A stretch of 64,000 bases of DNA, taken from positions 8,902,201 through 8,966,200 of the forward strand of contig NW_026947514.1 of the NCBI RefSeq assembly GCF_034190915.1. The letters run 5' to 3'. The position numbers were made by a program, and so were the translations under genes. Shown here one piece after another: positions 30,100 through 42,518 of this stretch. The first letter of the stretch is position 1. Each line of letters begins with the position of its first letter. Below the pieces are notes generated by a model, which was given only the letters and a program-made list of their open reading frames with translations, searched no databases and had not been told where the DNA came from. The DNA is from Cavia porcellus (Eukaryota > Chordata > Mammalia > Rodentia > Caviidae).

Positions 30100-30950
30100 A
30101 AATCTCTCTCCCCATTTCTCATGATCTGCCTTTTATTTTTGTCTTTAATTTATTTATACTTTGGGTTTGTCATATAAGAGAAACCATTGCGATGTTTAAG
30201 CTCGTGTCTGATTTATTCCACTTAACAGGATGGTCTCAGGATGCATCTATTTTCCTACAAACGACTCAAGTTTATGTTTTTAGCACACTTTCTTTATCCA
30301 TTTATCTGTCGATGGGCATCTAGGCTGCTCCAAGATTTAGCTATTATGAACTGTGCTGCTATAACCATGGGTGTGCATACGTCACCGTAATATGATGTCT
30401 TTAACTCTTTCAAGATGATACCTAGACGGGGAATAACTGGGTTGAATGTAGTTTCTAGTTTTAGTTTTTTGAAGAATGTCATACTGATTTACATAATGGT
30501 TATACTAGTTTACATTCCTACCGAAGTGAAGTGTTCCTTTTTCCTGTCAGCCTCGCCAGCATTTACTGTTATTTGGTTTCTTGGTGATGACCATTCTCTC
30601 TGGGAATCTAGCTTTTAATTTGCACTTTTCTCATGGCTAGAGAGAGATGTTGGACATTTTTTCATGTGTTTATTGGCCATTTGTATTTCTTCTTCATTCC
30701 AGCTGCACATTTTTTGATTGGGTGTTTTATTTTGGTAGGGGCTAATTTTTTTGAGTTCTTCATATATCCTAGATATTAGCTCTCTGTCTGAAAACAGCTG
30801 GCCAAACCTTTTTCCTGTTCTATCTCTTCACTCTGTTGGTTGTTTACTTTGCTAGAAGTTTTTAAATTTCATACAATCCCATTTGTTGATCTTTTTCTAG
30901 AATACATAACTTTTTATTATACGCATGTTTCTGTGAATGGAATGGGTGAC
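30100..30950 (-). mobile_element. L1 3' end (ancient L1M-type), minus strand
   Basis: The plus strand reads as the reverse of an L1 3' region: 'tccatttatctgtcgatggg', 'tattatgaactgtgctgcta', 'attggccatttgtatttctt', 'gagttcttcatatatcctag' and 'ccatttgttgatcttttt'. No intact frame remains. Confidence 0.85.
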
Positions 30951-32294
30951 CCTTCTGCTGGTCTCCTTGGCAGCCTGCTGGGCATACAGTCAGGGATGGT
31001 GGCAGCTCGATGTTCACGCTGGTTTCCAGACAACTGTGGCACCTAATACGGGTGGCTGGTGAGCGTGCAGTGTTGATGGAGTGTGGGTTTTCCCCCTGGG
31101 TCTCTCCCTTTCTGTGCGGCTTTTCCAGCAGTGTGGCTGACCTTGAATGGCGGCTGAGTTGGCTCAAACCTTCCTAGAGTGCGGGCCAGAACTGACAACA
31201 CGTCACTCCAGCCCCTTCTGTGGATAAAAGCAGGCAGGGGCCCAGAACAGGGAAAAGGGGAGCAAAGGGAGAACAGGTTGAAGCAGCTAATCAGAGACCA
31301 AGGGAGCTTTACCTGCAGAAAACGGAGAAAGGAGAACGAGAGAGGGCAGCTTCCGGGGAGCAGAGGAGAAGCCACACGCCAGGTCTGCTCCGGGGTTCCT
31401 GGCTCCCTTCTGTGCAATCCCGAAGAATATTTTTATCAATTGTTTTGTAAATGCAAATTTTATAGTAGCTCTAGAAATATTTTTTAAAAGGTGGGACTCC
31501 TACCTCATTGCATTGTTGAAGTGTGAATGATCTTTGTAGAGGCGAAATCATTCTCTGGTTATTTTTTGGTACAACCAGAAAACAGAGGGCTAGTGAATTA
31601 TGGCAGGCTTTGGCTGTCCTGGGTGTCAGCCGAATGTTCCATAGGTGGGGGTTAGTTTTGTGTCTTGCAATACAAAGCACACGAAGCAGCAATTTGGAGT
31701 CATGGTCATGTACTTAATATGTCTTGGATATTTAAAATGATTCCTCTTCCCACATTGATTTTAGTTGTTTCCTAAGGAAACCTCCTTTCTGACTTAACAG
31801 TCAGAATCTTGCATGCATCTTTGGTCATGGTAGTCCAGTTTGCCTAATTTTGTTAATGTGCTGTGAAAGATGGGAAATTTGAAAATGTAATGTATAGGAC
31901 ACAAAATTGTAAGTCAGTGGGACATAAGTAACACTTAATCAACTCCACATTTGAAGACACTGATATTTAATCCTCTTGCTGAAAATCTGCCTCCAAATTT
32001 GAAGCTAGAAAGTCGCTAGAATAACTGAAAAAGAAACAATACCTGGCTTTTTAGACTTTTTGGTACACGCATTAAGGGCTGTGTACAAAGTGAAATGTTT
32101 GTATGATCCTCAACACAACAATAACATATCAAATATGATAAATAAATGGGGATAATTTTAGTACCTATAATACCATAGCACCCTTCATAGGGCTGGTGCG
32201 TGGGCAGTAAATATGCACGAGGCGTCTGGCCCAGCAGAAGGTGCTATGTAAGCACACGCTGCCCTTCTGGAGCTCACAGCGCTGTGGGGGAAAT
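30951..32294. other. Unrecognised, AT-rich from 31.4 kb
   Basis: No gene or certain repeat. 31400-32170 is AT-rich and may hold an old transposon I cannot name. Confidence 0.35.
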
Positions 32295-32465
32295 GAATTT
32301 AAGGTAAAGTGCCCCGCTAGCTATGCATTAGAATCCCGCAGATCCGCTCAGGACTCCCTGGCTCAGAGTCACAGGGATAAAGCCCAGGCTTCTGTTTGCA
32401 GAAAGGTTCCTGGATGATTCCACTGGGCTGATCTGCATGGAGCCCCTGCGGTGCCTGCAAATGGG
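32295..32465 (+). repeat. MER5-like hAT DNA transposon
   Basis: 'gctatgcattagaatcccgc', 'ggataaagcccaggcttctg' and 'gatgattccactgggctgat' follow the layout of a MER5A-type element, diverged. Confidence 0.5.
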
Positions 32466-33010
32466 CTCCCTGAAGAAGTGAGAGGATGCACCGGGCAGGG
32501 CCTCACCCTGCTCAGCAGCACTGGGTGGCCGCTGATGCTGGACATCGCGATGGTATTAGATGCAGGTCCCTTCCTTCAGGTTCAGCTGAGCTAGCATTCA
32601 ACAACAGGTGGTCTGCACTATAGGTTTTGGGCAAATGGAGAGGCTGAGCATGAGGAATCTGCCTCTTTGAAGGATGAGTTAGTGGGATGGGCACCCTGGG
32701 ACCCATGAAAATTTCTGTACCACACAGCACAGCAATGTTAGGAAGACACCTCAGAGGGGAGGGTTACTCTGACAGCTATTACCTGCATTGCGAGGAAAGA
32801 AAATGTGAAAAATCACCTGGGAGGTGTCTCAGAAGATGTGGAACAGGATCAAGGGGCTTCAGGATGATAACTCAGACTCCAGGGAGCACCCAGGGAGGAG
32901 AAGGGTGGCACAGGCTATGAAAATCTGCAAGAAAACTGGAGAGCGAACCCCAAAAGGAAATCGACACCCAAAGCATTGAAACTGAATTGGCTGAGCAGAA
33001 AACCAAACTA
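32466..33010. other. No recognised feature
   Basis: No gene or repeat recognised. Confidence 0.4.
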
Positions 33011-33500
33011 AGGAGGTGTAGCAGGGTGAATTCTGGGTCCCCCACCCCAGATGTACTTTGCCTAGAGCCCTGAAATGTGACCTTATTTGGAAATAGGATC
33101 TCTGTAGGTGTGGTAAGTTAGACTGAGGTCCTATTGAGTTACAATGGGCTTGAAATCCAAAGACTGATGCCCTTCCCTACAAGGAGCAGGGACTCGGGGA
33201 CTCAGAGAGAGAGAAAGCCACGTGATGATGGAGGCGAGACTGGGTGGGATCTTGAAGCAGCAGACACAGAGATTCAGGGATTGCCAAGAGCCAGCGGAGG
33301 CTAAAAGAGGTGAAAAAGATCCCCCTAAAATCTTCAGAGGGGACCTGCCTTGCAACAGCTGCATTCCAGGCTCCTGAGAGAGCACACCTTTGCTCCACCC
33401 GGCCTGTGGTGTCATTCCTGCAGACAAAGGAAACATCACAGATTCCCAGGCCATCCTGGCCGAAAGAAGCAGCCTATGGAATGTGTGTGCTTGGAGATGA
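33011..33500 (+). repeat. MLT1-type MaLR LTR
   Basis: 'gtgaattctgggtcccccac', 'aatgtgaccttatttggaaa' (near match at 33075), 'taggatctctgtaggtgtgg' and later MLT1-like blocks mark an old MaLR LTR. Confidence 0.75.
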
Positions 33501-33626
33501 GTAGCTGTGAAGGAGATGGTGCCCCTAGAGTTACCCAAAGATGAGGCAGAGACCTCCATCTGGGATTTTAGGTCCTACACACAAGGGTTTCTCATAACAT
33601 ATACAATGTTAAAGAAATGCAGAGGC

Positions 33627-33744
33627 AAAATATTAACCTTTTGTAAAAAGCTTTAGGAGGAAACCAAAATAAATGGCAGAGGAGAATTAGTCCACACTTT
33701 CATAGAAGAAAACTCCCTAGACTTTCCAGCCACGATGCCAGTCA
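33627..33744 (+). repeat. Dispersed 118-bp repeat, copy 1
   Basis: aaaatattaacc through 'gactttccagccacgatgcc'. It aligns with 34927-35044, exactly 1300 bp downstream, at roughly 80% identity by eye. Confidence 0.8.
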
Positions 33745-34401
33745 GCGGATCAAGGAAGTTGCCAGGCTCCAGTGACAGACTGGCACCCGCGTGGGCATCC
33801 TGCCACAAACTTCCGGCCTTCCCCTCCTCCCTGTGCTCCAGCCGCAAGGAACGACGCTTTGAGATTTGCACCTAGCCTCTACGCCTTCCCCAATCCCTCT
33901 CTCATCCCGCCTGCTCCTGAGCCCTGCCCGCCCTGCTGTTGGCAGAGCGCTGTCAGCCTCCGGGTCTGGACAGCCACCTCCGCCTCCAAGTCGCCTGTGC
34001 CACGGCTGCCCTTCCTTATCCTGTGCCCACTAAACCCTGGACATGGCCTGTGAGTGTATTTCCCACACTGTGCTGTAATTTCTATTTGACATTTCTGTCT
34101 CACACTCTAAACTGAAAGTTTCCAGAAGCCGAGCCTGGGTCCTCGTATGTGGAGTGTTTTGCTTGTTCTTGGTTGCTGCCTTACCCCGTAGGGATAAATA
34201 AGAACAGACCTATCTAATGTTACAGGCAGCTGAGTTAGACAGAAATGTTCTAGGCAGTCAGACAGCGCTGGGCCCCAAAGGAGCCGGTGCAGAAGATAGA
34301 TACCTTGTAACTGTGGGGGACACAGACACCTCCTGCGAAGCTCAGGCCTCAAGACAAAAACATAAACGCACCCACCTACTTCCTAAGGAGAAGCATCAGG
34401 A
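33745..34401. other. Unrecognised sequence between repeat copy 1 and LTR-like block
   Basis: No gene recognised. Confidence 0.35.
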
Positions 34402-34838
34402 ACTGATATTCTAACTAGGTCCCTGTCACCCCGAGGAAGCCAGGAGTCACCATTCCGGCCCCCACAGGAAGTCTATTTGCTGTTCACACCTGCTTACTAT
34501 GTGACTCGCTTCCCCATTTGTCCCCGATTTAATCAATTTTACCTGTGCAGTTAATCTTATTGGTTGGCCATAGTTTTGTCCCACCTCATGCCCGCCTTAC
34601 GAGTTCCCATATTTTCGCCACCTGAGACCTACCTCTATGAAGTCTATATTCTATAAAATTCCCTAAAAAAGACAAGTTTGGGAACTCACTCAGAACCCTT
34701 TCTGTCTGTGTCTGTCTGTCTCTCCCTCTGACAGAAGTTTTCATTCTCTCAATGAATATATTCTGCTCTTAACCTCTGTGGTTCCTAAAATTGATTCTTC
34801 AGTTTTAGAAAACACAAACTCACACCTGACATTTAGTA
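34402..34838 (+). repeat. Possible class I (ERV1-like) LTR
   Basis: It starts near tgatattctaac and ends near cacacctgaca. There is a TATA box ctataaaa near 34651 with a downstream TC-rich leader, 'ctcaatgaatatattctgct' in the polyadenylation position and 'ctgtggttcctaaaattg' near the end. The layout resembles gammaretrovirus-like LTRs. I see no clear target duplication. Confidence 0.45.
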
Positions 34839-34926
34839 AGTTGAGAGTTTCATCCCCCTTCACTAAGGCCAGGTAAATTTTCGAGTGTCAGAAAAATTGT
34901 TTGACAATATTAACGTTTAAAGTATT

Positions 34927-35044
34927 AAAATATTAACCTTGTGTAAGAAGTTTTACAAAGAAACCAAAATAAAGGGTGGAGGAACCGTGGTCCACACTTT
35001 AATAGAAGACAATTTCCTAGACTTTCCAACCATGATGCCAGTTA
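34927..35044 (+). repeat. Dispersed 118-bp repeat, copy 2
   Basis: Copy of 33627-33744; cut off on its right by the B1 insertion that follows. Confidence 0.8.
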
Positions 35045-35165
35045 TGGGCCTGGTAATGCACACCTGTAATCCCAGCACTCCGGGAGCCTGAAACAGTAGA
35101 ATCACAAGTTCGAGCCCAGCCTGGGCAACTTAGCAAGACCCTGTCTCTATTACTATCTCCAAACA
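35045..35165 (+). repeat. B1 SINE
   Basis: 'gtaatgcacacctgtaatcc' through 'agcaagaccctgtctctatt'. Confidence 0.85.
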
Positions 35166-35184
35166 GAAGAACATTAATGAACGT

Positions 35185-35245
35185 GGAGAGGAAGCGGGAA
35201 GGAGAGAGAGGAGAGGGAGAAAGAGAGAGAGGAGAAGGAGTTGTT
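35185..35245. repeat. GA-rich low-complexity tract
   Basis: Purine-only run of gagaggag-type repeats. Confidence 0.8.
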
Positions 35246-35616
35246 TGAAACTTGAAAACCCCACAGCTCCAGTCTTAGCAAAAAGGTGTACAAAATTAAT
35301 GTTTGTCGATTAATCACAACATTAAAAGGATTTCATCAATCATTCAACTTAGTATTCATAAAAATGTCATTGCAACTGAAAATAAAATTGTAGGGCAAGT
35401 TTTCTCTCCTTACAAGAGTCCCTCGTATGGACAGCTGCTGACAAACCATAGATAGCCATAATGCATTACTTCTACACAAATAATTTTAAAATTAAAATGA
35501 AGGGGACTGAGGAGTTGAGGGTCAATGGATACCAAATTTCAATCAGGGAGGCAAGTGCAGGGTATGCAAGTGTTTAAAACAACAACTACAGTTAGTAACA
35601 AGATGCTATGATCTTG

Positions 35617-35709
35617 GGCTGGGGATTTAGCTCAGCAGTATAAGTGCCTGCCTGGCAAACGTGGGGTTGTGAGTTCAATCCCTGGTACCAAAAAAAAAAA
35701 AAAAAAAAC
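35617..35709 (+). mobile_element. ID SINE with target duplications
   Basis: 'ggctggggatttagctcagc' through 'caatccctggtacc' and a poly(A) tail. Flanked by atgctatgatcttg (35603-35616) and a one-mismatch copy (35710-35723). The full tRNA-like head makes this one of the best ID copies in the window. Confidence 0.93.
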
Positions 35710-35723
35710 ATGCTGTGATCTTG

Positions 35724-36393
35724 ACAACTGCTAAAAGTGAGTATAGAACACGTTTATTAGCTTGACCTCGCCATTCCCCAATGCATAAACATGGCAAGAT
35801 GTCCCATTGTGTACCACACACGTATGTAAGTTTTATTTGTCAACTGAAAATAAAAATAAGAATAAATAAATGTGCAACCATTGTAAAGCCTTCCAAGGTT
35901 GCTTTTTTCCCCTGCCCTGAGCTGATGTCCCAATGCAGCTCCTTTGCACTGAGCTACAACCGCTGTCCTTTATTTTTTACTTTGAGGCAAGGTTTTGCTA
36001 AGAAGTTGCCCCGGCAGGGCTCAAACTCCTGCTTCACTTAAATGTGTACGAAAAAAGCAATGAGGCGGACAGGATGTGGGGCTCTTCAGTGTCTCTGTGA
36101 CCCTGCCACAGGCTCCTTCAAGGGCAGAGGAAACAACAGGGCAGGAACGTGCAGACTTTGGAGTTTGCCTCCACCCCTGCTGGCCTGGGAAGGAAACTTC
36201 AGCTCCTGTCACCTCAGCCTGCACAGCCTAAAGCAGCCACCATGCGGCCTGTCTGGAAGGGCTTAGCTGAGCTTTAAGGGACGCAAACTGGGGCCCTCCT
36301 TGGAATCAAAGTCTTTTTGGCTTGGGCTACAGCTGGCCTTTGAGCTGAATGGGCTTTTCATAAACTCTTTGGCTCATATGACTCAAAGATAAT
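35724..36393. other. Mostly unrecognised; degenerate B1-dID remnant 35930-36030
   Basis: At about 35930-36030 an antisense ID end ('cactgagctacaaccgctgt') is followed by antisense B1-like sequence ('gaggcaaggttttgctaaga'). Nothing else recognised. Confidence 0.45.
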
Positions 36394-36404
36394 TCTATTT
36401 TCTT

Positions 36405-36525
36405 CTTTTTTTTTTTTTTTACACTTTTTTTTCTTTTTTCTTTTTATCGGTACCGGGGATCGAACTCACGACTGCCTGCTTGCAAGGCAAGTGCTTATGC
36501 CGCTGAGCTAAATCCCCAACCCCCA
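36405..36525 (-). mobile_element. ID SINE with target duplications
   Basis: T-rich tail, then 'ggtaccggggatcgaactca' through 'gctgagctaaatccccaacc'. Flanked by the exact 11-bp repeat tctattttctt (36394-36404 and 36526-36536). Confidence 0.93.
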
Positions 36526-36536
36526 TCTATTTTCTT

Positions 36537-38654
36537 TCAGTATGTCTTGATCTGTCTCATTTGAGGGGATGTGAAGCAGAGAAATGCTGATTAACTATTT
36601 TAAGGATTTTCCAGAGCATGACACCCCTTCCAATAGCAGATGTGATAGCTTTGCACACTGGGACAGAAGTCTGAGCCTTGAGCCTGCTGACCATCTTGAC
36701 CTCTGGGACAGTGACTGCTGGGTGCCTCCCACTCTGGGTGGGCAGTGCACCCTTTACCCCACGGCAAGAGACGGTGCCTGAGCCTCAGCCCAGCCTCGAG
36801 TCAGGTGGGGAGAACACCACTTCCTCCAGGAAGCCCTCCTTGAAGCCCCGCCCTCTCCGGCCACCATTCCCTGTGGTAGCCTAGGGCTACCTTGACAATT
36901 AATGGACACAAAGCTTGCCCACAGGGGACATGTGATGAGCCCTCCTGTGGGCTGGTAGCTCTGACTGCCTGAGCCTATTCTAACACGTTTTGAGCTGATA
37001 ACAATATTCACTGATTGCTTGTTGCTAGGCATTGCCCAAGGCATTTGGGGGTGGGGGTGGAAAAAGCAGTCAGCACCCCTGTTCTCAGGGGGCTGAACTT
37101 CTAGCCTGGAAACAGAAAACCCACAAACATAATAAGCATCGTTTTACGCCAGAAGGTGACTAGAGTGTTAAGAAAAGAAATGCAGTGACATGGGGCTGAG
37201 AAAAACCCACGCGGGGTCCAGGCTGCGTCAGGAAGTGGGTGGGTGGGTGTGCGGCACGAGGAGAAGCGGACTTAGCACAAAACCAGGCCGCAGGAGCCCC
37301 CTGGCACCCATTGTTGGATGAATGAATGAAGCAATAAAGAGCTCATTTCATTTATTCCTAAGGGAATGTGAGTCTGCAGCAAGAGCTTGACAGCTGGCTT
37401 CCTGTTCAGCTCAGACTGAACCTCGGAAAAAGAAAGCATGGGGCTCCCGGGAAATGGCGATGGGGTGAGCAGCAGACAGAGAACCTCTCCGAGGTTGGGC
37501 GCCCAGACCCTGGAATACGGCACGAGGGAGAGCAGGAGGAGAGGTGCGTCCCACGGTCACGGGAAGGATCTGAACTGAGACTTGAAGCCCATGGAGAGAG
37601 AGAACTCAGGAATAAGCCCAGGGGTGACGGCTCTGCCAGCCAGGGAGAAGCAGCCAGAAAGCAACGCAGCCCCCACCCCCATGTGCCAGCAGAGGCCACG
37701 CTGGCCAGGAAGAAGGCACAAGGAAGCGGCCTCCTACCCCAACCCCCTCCATAAGCAACCAGAGGCGACCCAGGCTGAGACGGCAGTAACTGAAGCTTGG
37801 AAGCAGCCTGACCTTTATGTTGCTTGATTGGCTTTACAGGCCTGGGGCCTGTGGTCTGGGCAACTATCTAGAGGATAACAATATGCAATATAGTAACGAT
37901 TGTGGATTCCTAGCTCAGAGGCGTGGCCACCCCCAGACAGCCACAGAACAGGAGCACTGCTTTCGGCTCCAGGGGACTCTGTGAAGGGTGCCCATTGGGG
38001 TCTCCATGGGAACCAGGGGACCGGTGCACAGGGAGGAGGGGCTGGACTGCCATTCTGGCAGGGTGACTTCCCAGCCACAGAAGAGCTCTTCCGGGCGAGC
38101 CCAGGCCTGCAGACCTGCAGGGGCCGTATTTCAGAGCAGATGAAAGTGCCCAGCATCTATCCTTTCCTGGTCCTTCCATATCTGCACAAGGTCACCTGGA
38201 CATCATCAAACAGCTTTTGGACCTGAAGGGCTCTCACTCTTTTGATCAGACTTCATGTTCATTCATTTACAGCAAACATCTGCTGAGCGCCTGCCGGGTG
38301 CTGGGACTTCTCACAGGCCTGGGACCCAGGGATAACTGGACCTGTCATGCCTGCCTTGGGGGCCCGGCCTCTGAGGGACCAGGGGAGGGTAAACTGACAA
38401 TGAAAGGAGCCAGAGACGGCTGCCAAATTTGCTGCACAGAGGCACAGAAGGCAAGGAGAGCTTCCTGCAGGAGGTGGAACCTAAGCTGAGCCTGGGAGGA
38501 TGAGGCAGGCAGGAGACACTTAAAGTGGGATCACCCCAGAGAGCACCAGCAAAGAACCTCAGACCCAACAAGGCAAGGGCGTGGGGTGTTTGTATTGTTG
38601 CTGCAAGAAGCTGATGCCACTCCGCAAAGAAAGACCTAGAAATAGGTCTGGCCA
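36537..38654. other. Unrecognised; traces of ancient repeats
   Basis: About 36995-37200 and 38250-38520 resemble an ancient mammalian interspersed repeat (attcattta..., 'gagcgcctgccgggtgctgg', 'aggaggtggaacctaagctg') that I cannot name. No gene recognised. Confidence 0.35.
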
Positions 38655-38795
38655 AGCGTGAAGTAGCTCCCCTGTGATCCCAGCACTCTGGGAGGCTGAG
38701 GCAGGAGGATCATAAGTTGGAGCCCACCTTCAACAACTTAGCAACTCAGTGAGACCATGTCTAAACCAAACCAAACCAAACCAAAATACAATAAA
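38655..38795 (+). repeat. B1 SINE with (AACC)n tail
   Basis: 'ctgtgatcccagcactctgg' through 'cagtgagaccatgtctaaac', ending in an accaa repeat. Confidence 0.85.
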
Positions 38796-39175
38796 ATAAG
38801 ATAAAGGCAGAGAGACTGGGCCTACCAGGCTGAGGGAGCTTGGGCTTGGTCAAGCCTCTATGGAATGCAGAGAGAGCCAGAGCAGGTGTTAAGCAGGAAG
38901 AGGGGCAGACTCGGGCCCTAGGAACCTCAGTGTGACCTCAAGGAAGAAGAGACGGAAGGCAGCTAAGAGCTCCCTCCCCTCGGGCTCACAGTTCACTGGT
39001 TTCCACTTCCCCCAAGGGCTGGGATTCTAGGCTGCGGACCAGGGTGGAGCCAGCTCCAAACTGGCTCTCTGCTGCCCCCTAGAGGAAGCCGAGTTCTCCC
39101 CACGGCCTCACGCTGTCTCTCCACCACTTCCTTCTTTCCAGCCAGGGTCCCTAGAATTTAAAGAACTTTTCCTAT
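38796..39175. other. Unrecognised; weak CTCF-like motif at 39072-39085 (-)
   Basis: On the minus strand the motif matches the CTCF core with one mismatch (CCTCTAGGGGGCAG). Nothing else recognised. Confidence 0.35.
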
Positions 39176-39345
39176 GTAAGACGAGATAGGAAAACCTTTA
39201 CGCTTTGCAGAACATCCAGGCTCTGTTGCAGCTACTGTCCTCTGGCTTTATAGTGCACGGGTACAATGTAAACAAAGGAGCGGGGCAGTGTGCCAATAAA
39301 ACTTTATTTGTGGACATTAAAATAAAGTAGTATCATTGCACAAAT
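39176..39345 (-). repeat. Old hAT-like DNA transposon fragment
   Basis: 'acctttacgctttgcagaac', 'aatgtaaacaaaggagcggg' and 'gccaataaaactttatttgt' resemble a common old mammalian DNA transposon read in reverse. Family name uncertain. Confidence 0.45.
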
Positions 39346-39389
39346 CATGAAACATTGACTAACTTAAGAATGAGAAAACCTCTCCCCTA

Positions 39390-40935
39390 GCATCACCACC
39401 ATCACCATCCCCCAACCACAACAAAACCAAACCTCAACAAAAACAAAACAAAAATCAAATAATTCAATTTTAAAGTGAGTAAACAACTTGAAACAATTTT
39501 TCAAAAAGAGGGATAAGTGGCTAATGAACACACGAAAGGGAGAAGTAAAAATGATAAAAGATGCAGTACGCACGGGTAGCAACTTCCATATGTAATTACT
39601 ATACATTGCAATCATATGCTGCACCACTTTTTGAAAAGCTGTCCAACTTTTCTAATAAGGAAACACAAAGCAAAGCCACAGTGAAATATCAACTCACAGT
39701 CCCTAGGAGAATTACTGTCAAAAACAAAAAAGAAAAAATAGCCAGGCGTAAGAGCACATGCCTGTAATCCCAGCAATGAGAGGATTAGGCAGTGAGATCT
39801 CAGTTCAAGCCCAACCTGGGCAAGTTAGTGACAGCAAGACCCTGTCTCAAAATACTAAACTTAAAACGGGCTGAGGATGTGGCTCAGTGGAAAGACCTTG
39901 GGCTTAATTAACGCCAGCATCACCACAATAATAATAATAATGACAACCACCTGTGTTGATCAGGATGTGGAGAAATAGAAACTCTTGTGTACTGTTGTGG
40001 GAATGTGCAACGCTGCCACTGCTCTAGAAAAGTTTGGCACTTATTTTAAAATTAGAACTGCCGTAGGATCCATAATTCCACTTCTGAATACACTGCCACG
40101 CATCCAGTAATGACAGCGACCCCTTCCGAGAGCAGAACGCTCTGCAAGGTGACTTCGTTGTTATGCACTTTCTCACCCCTAGGTGGCGTGGTCTCCTCTC
40201 CCCGGGCTCTGCAGGTCCCGGGTCCCACACCTGTGTTCAACACTGCAGGCACACCTTACCCACCGGTAAGGGCCCGTGTGTCTCAGCCAGTGTAAACGCG
40301 GCAACGACGTGACCCAGGCAGCCGAAAAGCAGAACTACTAGACAGAAGCGATTTTTCAGCTCCATGAGAATCTTCTGAGAACACTGTCAGCTACGAGGCC
40401 ACTGGGGACGACAGCATCACTGTTCAGCGTATTGGTGTGACGGCCGTGAGCCTGAAAGAGCTGCAAGAGCGATCCCAGGGAGATGTGTGCACATTCGTGT
40501 TCACAGCAGCACCGTTCCCAGTAGCTATGGGTGGAAGCCGCCCAGGCCTCTCTGCAGGTGAGTGAATGAAGCAAATGTCCATACACAGGCAGTGGAATAT
40601 TACTCACCCATGAAAAGAAGTGAAATGATGACATAGGCTCCAACACGGATGAGGCCTGGGGACATCAAGCTAAGTGACAAGCCAGTCACAGACAGATACA
40701 ACATGATTCTACTTCCAAGAGCGATTTGGAGTAATCAGATTCATAGCCAGAAAGTAGAAAGCTATTTGCCCAGGGTAGAAAGGGGATGTAGGGTTGTTTA
40801 ATGAACATAGAGTTTTGGTTTTTCACAATAATGAAGCTCTGAAGACTGATTTCACAGTGAATCTATTTGACACTACTAAACAGAACCCTGAAACAGAGTG
40901 GAGATGATAAACTTTGTTATGCATCTTTTCCACCT
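39390..40935 (+). mobile_element. L1 3' end (ancient L1M-type), plus strand, interrupted
   Basis: L1 landmarks in order: 'agtggctaatgaacacacga', 'gatcaggatgtggagaaata', 'gtggaatattactcacccat', 'caagctaagtgacaagccag' and 'gaatctatttgacactacta'. A B1-dID sits inside at about 39742-39930. A GC-rich stretch at about 40100-40330 does not fit L1 and may be another insertion. Confidence 0.8.
39742..39930 (+). repeat. B1-dID composite SINE within L1
   Basis: 'gccaggcgtaagagcacatg' starts the B1 half; the ID half starts at 'ggctgaggatgtggctcagt'. Confidence 0.88.
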
Positions 40936-42518
40936 TTTTAAGCATACGAACCATCCTTAGGTTGGGGACTCTGCAAACACAGGTGACAGTACTACCTGCA
41001 AGAGAACTAACTTCAGGAATTGACACATGGAAAACGGGTGTCCTTGGCTAGTGAGGGGAAACGGGGCAGAGGTGCGCATGGTGGGGGAAAGTGACAGGAG
41101 GAGACTCAGGGACAACAGTCTATGACCAAGGGGAGGGTCGGCCCGCTCGGGGGCCCAAGAGAGATTTTCACAGGTGAGGTTCCCGGGTTAGAGGATGCAC
41201 GTGTACAAGGCATCAGCACCAAGAGCAGGCAGCATGGAGCAGAGCAGAGCACAAGAGCGGAAGAACAAGAGCCAGAGCCTCTGCGTCTTTCTGGTATGAT
41301 TCCTCTACAGGTCGGGATCCCACGTTCACATTCTTACATCGTGTTGTAGCCAGCACATGCACGTTCACTTGTGCCAAGTCATGGTTACATAACTGCATTC
41401 CACTGCGTGCCTGCACTAGACAAGTGGGGTCTTGTACTCAGGTGTCCTTAGATGCCCCCGCGTGGTTCCCCAAAGCAAGGAACCCAGAAGGGGCTGTTCT
41501 GAGCCCTGGGAAGGAACCAAGCCACAGACACCTTGGCCTTCAATGTCTGTAAGTTCCTGCCCTGTCCCACTCTGTACTCTGAATGCATCCGTCTACCTCA
41601 TCATCGCCAGCTCCAGGGTGGCCTCCACTGACCATGGCACCAGTGTCCACGCCTGCAGAGAGGGCCCCTTTGTCTTTTCCCCTCCCTTTTGGGGCTTCGT
41701 TTCACTTTGCAGGAGCAGATGTAGGCCCACGACCTCATGGCTCTCCACTCGGGCTCCACTTGGGCTCCTCCTTCACCACCGGGCTGAGCTGACCATCCTC
41801 TAGGGCATCCTATTGGGCACTTGGCAGTGCCAGGGATGCATGTGGAAGCTGCTGGTGGGAGCCTTTTAGAGCTGCTCGGCCACTGCCGCTACTCTCAACT
41901 GCCAGAGCTGCTGGGACCTGCCAATTATCCCCTGCTTTTAGGAAACTGAGGTCAGGTCGTTGGTAAGGTGAGCAAGCAGCCAGGTCCTGAATATGTTGTG
42001 TTAAACACACACACACATAGACACACACACACTGTGTTTGAGTTGCTCACCAAAGAGTCCCTGTTGCTAAGTGGCACAGAGGTGCTCACTAAATTACGAA
42101 ATTATGCTTCTCTCTTCCTGCTAAGTGACTGATTAACCACGGCTAGTCTTCTGCAGATGAAGCTGACAGAACATCTTCACTTTAAAATGCTAACTTGGGA
42201 CTTTGGGAGAAGAGAACAAAGTCACCAAGAAGCAAGCCCTCCCTGCAAGTGGGAGCCATGCATAGGCCACTGCGGGGAGAGCCAGATGCCAGCTCCTTCT
42301 GGTGCATGTACTGGGAAACAAGAAGAGTGGACCCCCCAAGCAACCGGCTGATCCAGAGAAGCACAGGCTGTGATGATAGCTGCTGAGGTGAAATGCAGTC
42401 TGATGCTTGTGGTGTTTGGTGGTTCAGTGATTTTGCAGGTCTAGGGCTGGTGATCTGGAGCAGACTTAGCCGACAACAGTACACAATGTGGCATTTAGGG
42501 GGGTCTCCTTCTGAGGGT
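40936..42518. other. Unrecognised; (AC)n at 42006-42035
   Basis: No gene recognised. A short interrupted CA repeat is present. Confidence 0.4.
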
